The notes beneath the pieces are model-generated. The model was given only the letters and a program-made list of their open reading frames with translations, made no database searches and was not told the origin of the DNA. A stretch of 41,270 nt of DNA, from the NCBI GenBank assembly GCA_937865685.1, contig CALMGU010000110.1, positions 1 through 41,270 on the forward strand. Direction: 5' to 3'. Below, piece by piece: positions 35,825-41,270 of the stretch. Within the stretch, counting starts at the first letter, position 1. Each line of letters starts with the position of its first letter. Source of the DNA: an uncultured Alphaproteobacteria bacterium. GTDB taxonomy: Bacteria > Pseudomonadota > Alphaproteobacteria > Micropepsales > Micropepsaceae. Position numbers and translations under genes: made by a program.

Positions 35825-35896
35825 GCCCGCTTATAGCATGCAGGCTTCCTCAGAGAAGCCGAGGCGCACTCAAACCGGAAGCACGCTCAGGTCAGG

Positions 35897-36030
35897 CTCC
35901 CCCGCGCATGCGTTGGCATGCTGGCGGGGGAGATGCCCGTAGCAGCGCTTATTGCGCGGCGGCATCAGCCGGCGCGCAAAAGTAAGCTGCGAAGGGCAGA
36001 GGGGGCATTAAAGAAGAAGGCCGGAGGGGG
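35897..36030 (-). repeat. Modular palindromic element, copy 5 (reverse, half-unit)
   Basis: On the plus strand it reads CTCCCCCGC, a GCATGC-type hairpin, GCGGGGGAGATG, then CCCGTAGCAGC and GCTGCGAAGGGC around a long loop, AGAGGGGG, and a second short end AAGGCCGGAGGGGG. The CCGTAGCA...TGCGAAGGG arms match those of the second half of copy 2 but with different inner stem bases. The last G is 2 nt from the PBP stop codon. A small hairpin GGCTTC/GAAGCC lies just before it (35842-35859). Confidence 0.65.
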
Positions 36031-36032
36031 AT

Positions 36033-38111
36033 CTAACGAGGCGGCGGAGCTCGCCGATCTTCATCATCATTTCCGAACAGCCAGCCCAGCACGCGGTCGA
36101 ATGCGTCGCGGCGGCGGGGCTGTCCTGCTTCTCCAGATGGCGGTTCGGCCCGCGCCACGGCGCTTCCGGATTCATCGTCACCGGTGATGACCGGTCCGGA
36201 AGGTTCGGAAGCCAGCAATTCGTCCTGGACATGGGGCGGTTCGGGCGGCGAGCGGTTGAGGCCGTGCAGCGGCAGGCCTTTTTCCGCCGTCAGCATGGCG
36301 GCTTTCCAGATCTGCGCCGGCAAGGTCCCGCCGGTGACGCCGCGGGTGGGGGAATTGTCGTCATTGCCCACCCACACCGCCGTCACATAATCGGTGGTGA
36401 AGCCGACAAACCAGGCATCCTGGGAATTCTGGGTGGTGCCGGTCTTGCCGGCGGCCTCGCGGGGGCCGAGCGAGGCGCTGCCGCCGGTGCCCGTGGCCAC
36501 CACATTCCACAACATCGCCAGAAGATCGCGATCCACCGACGCGTCGATCACCCGCTGGGGCCTGGGCTCGGCGCGGCGATAGAGAATCTTTCCGCCGGCA
36601 TCGTCGACTTCGGTGATGAAATAGGGATCGGCACGCAGTCCTCCATTGGCGAAGGCGGCATAGGCGGCGGTCAGTTCCAGCGGCGTCACTTCGCTGGTGC
36701 CCAGCGCCAGCGAGGCATTGGGCTCCAGCGGCGAGGTGATGCCCACGCGTTTGGCGGCATCCACGACTTTCTTGACGCCCACTTCCTGGGCCAGATTGAC
36801 GGTGATGGTGTTGACCGAATGCGCCAGGGCATCGGCCAAGGTCAGCGTGCCGTAATAATGATCGCCGAAATTCTGCGGCTGATAACCGTTGATGTCGACC
36901 GCCACATCGTCACGCATGTCCCAGGGCGAAATGCCGTCTTCCAGCGCCGCCAGATAGACGAAGGGCTTGAAGGCGGAGCCGGGCTGGCGGCGGGCCTGCA
37001 CCGCGCGGTTGAACACGGACGTCTGGTAATCGATGCCGCCCAGAAGCGCCGCGACCGCGCCATCGGGTTTCATCATCACCACGGCGGCTTCCTGGGTACG
37101 GGTGCGCTTGCCGGATTTGGCGATCACCTTGGTCGCCGCCAGCCGCGCGCCTTCTTGCAGCTTCGGTTCCAAGGTGGTGTGGACGATCAGATCGGCATCG
37201 GGCTTGGCGCCCGCCTTGGCCGCCATCTCCTTGGCCTGGTCGGCGGCGGTGTCGAGGAAGTAATTGCGCGCGTCCAGCACCGTGCGGTCGATGATCACCG
37301 CCGGGTGGTGGCGAGCATCGGTGGCGGCCTCTTCGGTGATGGCGCCCGTCTGCTGCATGGCATCCAGCACCAGGCTGGCGCGCTGCTGGGCTTTCAGCAG
37401 ATCGCGGCGGGGCGAAAAGACCGACGGCGCGCGGGTCAGCGTCGCCAGCATCGCCGCTTCGGCCAAGGTGAGATCGCGCGCCGATTTGCCGAAATAGACC
37501 TGCGAGGCGCCATCCACGCCATAAGCCGCCGAGCCCAGATAGATGCGATTGAGATAAAGCTCGAGGATCTGCTTTTTGCTCAGCGCCTTCTCAAGACCCG
37601 CGGCATCCATCAGCTCGGTGAGCTTGCGCGACATGGTGCGTTCTTGCTGGGTGTAGACGATCTTGGCGGTCTGCTGGGAAATGGTCGATCCACCCGCCAC
37701 CAGATGACGGGCGCGAATGTCCAGATACAGCGCGCGCAGAAGCCCGCGCAGATCGATGCCGTTATGGGAATAGAAGCGCCGGTCTTCCATGGCGATGAAG
37801 GCGGCGGGCAGATAGGCGGGCATCTGTTCCAGCTTCAGGCGCCGGCCCACCACCGCGCCGCGATGACCGACATCGTTGCCGTCGACATCCAGGAAGGTGA
37901 AGGCCATCGGACGGTTGACGGTATAGAGATCGACTTTGGGATCGGGCGCCGGCGCGAACAGGCCCAGGAATGACGGAAGCAGGTAAAGCAGCGAGGCCGG
38001 CACGACCAGCGCGGTCAACGCAATGGTGAGACCCGGCACCATGCGGTCGAATATCCGAAAGGCTTCACGCATCAGATCCTGAAGCGGCGGCGGGTCCTGG
38101 CGTTTCGGCAT
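36033..38111 (-). CDS. Class A penicillin-binding protein (PBP1A/1C-like)
   Basis: This is a bifunctional peptidoglycan synthase of 692 residues. After an N-terminal membrane anchor (about residues 27-50) comes the GT51 glycosyltransferase domain with catalytic E109 in AMEDRRFYSHNGID and GGSTISQQTAKI. The transpeptidase domain carries S379 in SAFKPF, S432-V-N434 and K556-T-G-T. All three transpeptidase motifs are intact, so it should both polymerise and cross-link. The C-terminal tail is acidic and low in complexity, and ends RRAPPPR. The ATG at 38111 begins MPKRQDPPPL. The gene stands alone between repeat copies 5 and 6. Confidence 0.95.
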   Translation of the reverse strand: MPKRQDPPPLQDLMREAFRIFDRMVPGLTIALTALVVPASLLYLLPSFLGLFAPAPDPKVDLYTVNRPMAFTFLDVDGNDVGHRGAVVGRRLKLEQMPAYLPAAFIAMEDRRFYSHNGIDLRGLLRALYLDIRARHLVAGGSTISQQTAKIVYTQQERTMSRKLTELMDAAGLEKALSKKQILELYLNRIYLGSAAYGVDGASQVYFGKSARDLTLAEAAMLATLTRAPSVFSPRRDLLKAQQRASLVLDAMQQTGAITEEAATDARHHPAVIIDRTVLDARNYFLDTAADQAKEMAAKAGAKPDADLIVHTTLEPKLQEGARLAATKVIAKSGKRTRTQEAAVVMMKPDGAVAALLGGIDYQTSVFNRAVQARRQPGSAFKPFVYLAALEDGISPWDMRDDVAVDINGYQPQNFGDHYYGTLTLADALAHSVNTITVNLAQEVGVKKVVDAAKRVGITSPLEPNASLALGTSEVTPLELTAAYAAFANGGLRADPYFITEVDDAGGKILYRRAEPRPQRVIDASVDRDLLAMLWNVVATGTGGSASLGPREAAGKTGTTQNSQDAWFVGFTTDYVTAVWVGNDDNSPTRGVTGGTLPAQIWKAAMLTAEKGLPLHGLNRSPPEPPHVQDELLASEPSGPVITGDDESGSAVARAEPPSGEAGQPRRRDAFDRVLGWLFGNDDEDRRAPPPR

Positions 38112-38161
38112 GGCGGATAAATCGTTGAAATTTGCGGCGCTTTCAAGGCTTGCTATTTTTC

Positions 38162-38445
38162 TTCCCCCTCCGCCCTACGCAACCTCGAGAGGTTGCTACG
38201 TTCGGAAGGCTGGGCGCCTTCCTCACCCTCCCCCGTCAGCATGCTTCGCATGCGGGGGAGGTGGGCCTGTGAACGCTGCAGCAAGCGCTAGAGCGTCTTG
38301 CCCAGACTTTCTTCCCCCGTGCGGCGAAGCCGCTGACGGGGGAAGATGTGCGCTAGCGGGCTTGCCCGCTTGGCGCACAGATGGGGGAAATGAAAAGCGG
38401 GGGGAAGATGTCTTCCGAAGGCTTGCCTGAGGAAGACAGTTGGGG
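38162..38445 (+). repeat. Modular palindromic element, copy 6 (full length plus partial tandem)
   Basis: It has all modules in order: CTTCCCCCTCCGCC; the perfect GCAACCTC/GAGGTTGC hairpin with GA loop (38179-38196); GGAAGGC/GCCTTCC; CACCCTCCCCC; GCATGC-TTC-GCATGC; GGGGGAGGTGGGCCTGTGAA; linker GCAGCAAGCGCTAGAGCG; CTTTCTTCCCCCGTGCGGC-GAA-GCCGCTGACGGGGGAAG; the TGTGCGC...GCGCACA hairpin; AGATGGGGG. After 11 nt the last module repeats: GGGGGGAAGATGTCTTCC, GGAAGACA, GTTGGGGG. Confidence 0.8.
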
Positions 38446-38459
38446 GAAAGAAAAATGTG

Positions 38460-38493
38460 AAAGACCCGCGCCTCGGGAGAAGCGCGGGCCTTT
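38460..38493 (-). terminator. Rho-independent terminator-like hairpin
   Basis: A 12-bp stem AAAGACCCGCGC / GCGCGGGCCTTT with one A-C mismatch and a 10-nt loop. In minus-strand RNA it is followed by CACATTTTTC, giving a U-rich tail. It lies about 74 nt past the stop codon of the small secreted-protein gene, which it probably terminates. Confidence 0.75.
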
Positions 38494-38566
38494 CCTTGAC
38501 AGCTCAGTACCCTATGGGGAGGGGCAAACCACGGGTGCAGAGCGCAAGCTCATTGCCGACTTTTCA

Positions 38567-38890
38567 TCAGATGCGGAATTCTCCGAGGAAAGCGCCGGTG
38601 TACGGGTTCACTTCCACGAACACGGTGCGGCCGAAGGGATTGACGGTGCGCACCACATAATGCCCGCGGACGAAAATGGGATCGCCGATGCCGCGATAGT
38701 GGCGGAAGCGAAGCGTGTCATAGATGCGCACGCGCTCCACATAAGGGCGATGGAATTCATGGCGCATCACCGGACCAGGACGGTGATCGAACCGGTCGTA
38801 ACGATGGTCCCAGGGCGCGGCGTTGGCGGAACCTGCCAGGCTCGACAGGGCCAGAGCGGCGGCGGCCAGAAGGATCTTCTTGTTCAACAT
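38567..38890 (-). CDS. Small periplasmic protein of unknown function
   Basis: This is a 107-residue protein with signal peptide MLNKKILLAAAALALSS cleaved near ANA-A. The mature part is rich in His, Arg and Tyr: WDHRYDRFDHRPGPVMRHEF, then YVERVRIYDTLRFRHY and a terminal beta-like stretch (GHYVVRTVNPFGRTVFVEV, NPYTGAFLG). The ending resembles small RcnB- or PepSY-like envelope proteins, but I cannot assign it. The start at 38890 is decided by a good AAGGAG 7 nt upstream. The stop is doubled (TGA TGA). It is divergent from the PepSY-like/two-component operon, and the 128-nt gap holds an OmpR-type direct repeat that could serve both. Confidence 0.78.
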   Translation of the reverse strand: MLNKKILLAAAALALSSLAGSANAAPWDHRYDRFDHRPGPVMRHEFHRPYVERVRIYDTLRFRHYRGIGDPIFVRGHYVVRTVNPFGRTVFVEVNPYTGAFLGEFRI

Positions 38891-38978
38891 GGTCATCTCC
38901 TTAATCGTCAGGACAGGAGCGATCCCATCCATGGGGCGCAATCTAGGATGGCCCGGCTGAACGCGTTCTGGCCGAAGC

Positions 38979-38999
38979 GTTCATTTGAGGTTCATTTGA
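38979..38999 (+). promoter_or_regulatory. 11-bp-period direct repeat, OmpR/PhoP-type operator
   Basis: GTTCATTTGA occurs twice, at 38979-38988 and 38990-38999, an exact 11-bp period. Response regulators of the OmpR/PhoB/PhoP class bind such head-to-tail repeats as dimers. It lies 19 nt before the start of the PepSY-like gene, and the downstream operon encodes an OmpR-class regulator, so autoregulation is likely. The divergent gene begins 88 nt away. Confidence 0.65.
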
Positions 39000-39018
39000 A
39001 AAAGGCTAAAAAGCGGCC

Positions 39019-39588
39019 ATGCGCCTGGGCTTTCTTCTTCTGACGGCAGCTGTGACCATCGGTCTTTCGGGACCGGTTTTGTCGCAAGGACGGCGCATGG
39101 AAGATCGCGCGCCAGGGGTGCAGCCGCTGGACCGGATTCTTCCCGAAGTGCGCCGCTCGCATCCGGGCGAATTCTATGACGCCGACGGGCCCACCACGGG
39201 GCCGGGCGGCTCGGAACATTATCATCTCAAATGGATGCGCCCCGACGGACGCGTCGAATGGCTGGACACTGACGCGCGCACCGGACGCGTGCTGGGTTCC
39301 TCGCCGGGACGGGACAATTTCGATGGCCCCGGCCAGCGCCGCAATTACGAGCCCGCGCCCTCCATGCCCACGCCTCCATCGGAGCGCCGCGATTTCGGCG
39401 GACCTGGCGGTGGAGATTATGGTAATCGTGGGTTCGGCGGTCGCCGGGACTTCGATAACCGGGGCGAGCGTTTCGGCGGTTCCGATTTCGGCGGGCGTCC
39501 CGATTTCGGCGGCCGTGGCGGTTTCGGCGGACGCGGTGACTTTGGTGGACGCGATTTCGGCGGGCGAGGCCGGGGCCGCGAGCGTTAG
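39019..39588 (+). CDS. Secreted PepSY-like protein with Gly-Arg-Phe repeats
   Basis: This is a 189-residue protein with a signal peptide (cleavage near VLS-Q, residue 22). A short PepSY-like domain follows: LDRILPEVRRSHPGEFYDAD, then HYHLKWMRPDGRVEWLDTD, ARTGRVLG. From about residue 125 the chain is a low-complexity array of FGGR/DFGG units (RGGFGGRGDFGGRDFGGRG). Small PepSY proteins often stand before PhoP/PhoQ-type systems and may modulate the sensor in the periplasm. The repeat tail is unusual for that class. The regulator gene starts 7 nt after the stop codon, so the genes are co-transcribed. Confidence 0.82.
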   Translation: MRLGFLLLTAAVTIGLSGPVLSQGRRMEDRAPGVQPLDRILPEVRRSHPGEFYDADGPTTGPGGSEHYHLKWMRPDGRVEWLDTDARTGRVLGSSPGRDNFDGPGQRRNYEPAPSMPTPPSERRDFGGPGGGDYGNRGFGGRRDFDNRGERFGGSDFGGRPDFGGRGGFGGRGDFGGRDFGGRGRGRER

Positions 39589-39595
39589 GGGAACG

Positions 39596-40282
39596 ATGCG
39601 CATCCTGGTGGTGGAAGACGACAAGGACCTGCAGCGCCTTTTGAAGAAGGCGCTGGGCGAAGCCGGCTATGTCGTGGACACCGCATCTGACGGCGAGGAA
39701 GGCCATTTCCTGGGCGACACCGAACCCTATGACGCGGTGGTGCTGGATCTGGGCCTGCCCAAGCTGGACGGCGTGCGGGTGCTGGAAAAGTGGCGCAAGG
39801 CCGGCAAGATCATGCCGGTTCTGATCCTCACCGCGCGCGATCGCTGGAGCGACAAGGTGGCGGGCTTCGATGCCGGCGCCGACGATTATCTCGCCAAGCC
39901 TTTCTATACGGAAGAATTGCTGGCGCGCTTGCGCGCGCTCCTGCGCCGTGCCGCCGGATTCGCCACCGCCGATATCGATATCGGCCCCTTGCATATCGAC
40001 ACCCGCGCCAGCCGCGTCACGCTCGATGGCAATCCGGTCAAGCTCACCAGCCTGGAATACCGGCTGCTCGCCTATCTGGCTTATCATCGCGGCAAGGTGG
40101 TGTCGCGCACCGAACTGGTGGAGCATCTGTACGACCAGGATTTCGACCGCGACTCCAACACCATCGAAGTGTTCGTGGGCCGCTTGCGCAAGAAGCTGGA
40201 TGCCAACCTGATCCAGACCGTGCGCGGGCTGGGCTATAGCCTGGAAGATCCCGCCCTTGGGACCAGCCACCTTCCGGCTTAA
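39596..40282 (+). CDS. OmpR-family response regulator (PhoP-like)
   Basis: This is a 228-residue DNA-binding regulator. The receiver domain starts MRILVVEDDKDLQ, with phospho-acceptor D51 in VVLDLGLPKLDG and the conserved Lys in YLAKPF. The C-terminal winged helix contains LTSLEYRLLAYLAYHRGKVV, SRTELVEHLYDQ and VRGLGYSL. It is followed by a PhoQ-type kinase whose start overlaps its last codons. The ATG at 39596 has AGGGGAA upstream; longer open frame upstream overlaps the PepSY-like gene and is not used. A tandem repeat before the operon is a likely binding site. Confidence 0.95.
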   Translation: MRILVVEDDKDLQRLLKKALGEAGYVVDTASDGEEGHFLGDTEPYDAVVLDLGLPKLDGVRVLEKWRKAGKIMPVLILTARDRWSDKVAGFDAGADDYLAKPFYTEELLARLRALLRRAAGFATADIDIGPLHIDTRASRVTLDGNPVKLTSLEYRLLAYLAYHRGKVVSRTELVEHLYDQDFDRDSNTIEVFVGRLRKKLDANLIQTVRGLGYSLEDPALGTSHLPA

Positions 40283-41270
40283 TTCGCTCGCCGCCCGCCT
40301 GATCGCGGCGGCGGCGATCTGGACCATGTTCGGTCTGGCGGTGGGCGGCGTGGTCCTGTCCAACGCGTTCCGCAATGCCGCCGAAAGCAGTTTCGACACG
40401 CGCCTTGCCGCCGACATGGACGGATTGATCGCGGCGGCCGAACCCGACGCCGATGGCGGCGTGATGCTGCAGGACCGCTTCGTCAATCATCAATTCGACC
40501 GGGTCTATTCGGGCCTCTATTACCAGATCAAACCGCTGGGGGGCGGGCCCGGCGCGCAGATTTCCCGCTCCCTGTTCGATCAGGTGCTGAACGTCACCGG
40601 CGAAGTGAGGCGCGGCGCCATTGGTTACGGTTTCGCCGTGGGGCCGGAGTACCAGCATCTGCGGGTGCTGTCGCGGCGGGTGGAATTTCCCGTCAGCGCC
40701 ACGCCGGAACCCGGCGACACGCGCGCTTATATCTTTTTGGTGGCGGGCGATCTTGCCACCGTGGATGCGGACAGCGCGGCTTTCAACGGCACCTTGTTCT
40801 GGTCCTTTGCCGTGCTGGGTCTGGGTCTGGTGATCGCGATCTTCCTGCAGGTGCGGGTGGGCCTGTTGCCCTTGCGCAAATTGCGGGACGCCTTGGCGCG
40901 CATCCGGGACGGCAGCGCGCAGAGCCTGGAAGGAAAATTCCCCGCCGAGATCGCCCCGCTCGCCACCGAACTCAATTCCCTGATCGAACACAGCAACGAA
41001 GTGGTTGGCCGCGCCCGCACCCATGTTTCGAACCTGGCGCATTTCCTCAAAACGCCGCTCAGCGTGCTCGCCAGCGAAGCGGAAGCCGAGCCCGGTCCGT
41101 TGGCCGACCAGGTTCGCCGCCAGGTCGACACCATGCGCCGTCAGGTCGATCATTACCTCGCCCGCGCCCGCGCCGCCGGCAGCGTCAATGTGCTGGGCAA
41201 CCGCACGCCGGTGGCGCCGGTCCTGTCGGACCTGGCGCGTGTCCTCACCCGCATCCATGCCGAGCGCGAC
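40257..41270 (+). CDS. PhoQ-type sensor histidine kinase, 3' end cut
   Basis: This is a membrane kinase with 338 residues visible and the rest past the window edge. Layout: first helix about residues 8-35 (LAARLIAAAAIWTMFGLAVG), a periplasmic sensor domain (about 40-175), a second helix (FWSFAVLGLGLVIAIFLQV), HAMP-like region, then the dimerisation/phospho-acceptor helix LAHFLKTPLSVLASEAEAE with H262. The LAHxLKTPL form is that of PhoQ rather than EnvZ. The ATPase domain is missing from view. No ATG fits before the first helix. TTG at 40257, with GGAAG nine bases upstream, is the best start and lies inside the end of the regulator gene. Confidence 0.88.
   Translation, partial: MGPATFRLNSLAARLIAAAAIWTMFGLAVGGVVLSNAFRNAAESSFDTRLAADMDGLIAAAEPDADGGVMLQDRFVNHQFDRVYSGLYYQIKPLGGGPGAQISRSLFDQVLNVTGEVRRGAIGYGFAVGPEYQHLRVLSRRVEFPVSATPEPGDTRAYIFLVAGDLATVDADSAAFNGTLFWSFAVLGLGLVIAIFLQVRVGLLPLRKLRDALARIRDGSAQSLEGKFPAEIAPLATELNSLIEHSNEVVGRARTHVSNLAHFLKTPLSVLASEAEAEPGPLADQVRRQVDTMRRQVDHYLARARAAGSVNVLGNRTPVAPVLSDLARVLTRIHAERD

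Larger units (their letters stand above)
38112..38566. other. 455-nt gene-free region between the PBP and the small secreted protein
   Basis: This region holds repeat copy 6 (38162-38445) and a terminator hairpin (38460-38493). Between the hairpin and 38566 I see only AT-poorer spacer with no hairpin or promoter that I can support. Short open frames here translate to low-complexity repeat sequence and are not genes. Confidence 0.7.

Noticed and set aside
35825..35896. TPP or FMN riboswitch ahead of the THI5-like importer
   Set aside because: I looked for the conserved TPP CTGAGA/ACCTGA elements and FMN core and found neither in order; only a short GGCTTC/GAAGCC hairpin is present.
36231..37973. 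580-residue plus-strand open frame over the PBP gene
   Set aside because: Antisense of an intact class A PBP with all catalytic motifs.

Overview
The window is high-GC DNA, coding on both strands, and it reads as a chromosomal segment of an alphaproteobacterium. Four things point there: a roughly 1600-residue NAD-glutamate dehydrogenase, several families largely confined to this class (DUF1491, DUF2849/DUF934 flanking a sulfite reductase, a PAS_5-like protein, a DivJ/PleC-type kinase), CtrA-like TTAA-N7-TTAA spacing upstream of one gene, and dispersed CCCCC...GGGGG palindromes between genes. I cannot name the genus. I see no rRNA, tRNA, CRISPR array, phage or insertion sequence.

Layout. 1-993: 5' part of sucC. 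1070-5634: a GT87-like membrane protein, a PAS_5-like protein, a small secreted protein, an OmpA-family lipoprotein and a double PilZ protein. 5852-12004: NAD-glutamate dehydrogenase, a membrane protein and a DEDDh exonuclease. 12127-15789: a secreted protein and aconitase. 15842-21767: an orphan small ORF and three signalling proteins (degenerate GGDEF + EAL, a PAS histidine kinase and a DivJ/PleC-like kinase). 21780-24287: DUF1491, a DUF1453-like membrane protein and RF3. 24407-27466: an envelope operon PadR - DUF1700 - two tandem DUF2807 proteins, followed by an M23 peptidase. 28588-30564: a type III PLP decarboxylase and an LTxxQ periplasmic protein. 30712-33140: a sulfite reductase operon. 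33229-35824: a complete ABC importer. 36033-38111: a class A PBP. 38567-41270: a small periplasmic protein divergent from a PepSY-like protein / OmpR-type regulator / PhoQ-type kinase operon, cut by the window edge.

How it fits together. SucC, aconitase and glutamate dehydrogenase are central carbon/nitrogen enzymes. Much of the rest serves the envelope and its sensing. The ABC importer lies directly upstream of, and on the same strand as, the sulfite reductase genes, which fits uptake of an organosulfur compound but does not prove it.

The most unusual content is a family of modular palindromic elements (six loci). Their arms differ between copies in a compensatory way, a C-block can pair with alternative G-blocks, and they usually abut the stop codon of a minus-strand gene. 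A related-looking palindrome appears to sit in frame inside the ABC ATPase gene, adding about 30 residues between Walker A and the Q-loop. Other points of interest are a tandem PadR operator, an 11-bp-period direct repeat before the two-component operon, a perfect inverted repeat over the sulfite reductase leader, and an expanded GSG-repeat paralogue.
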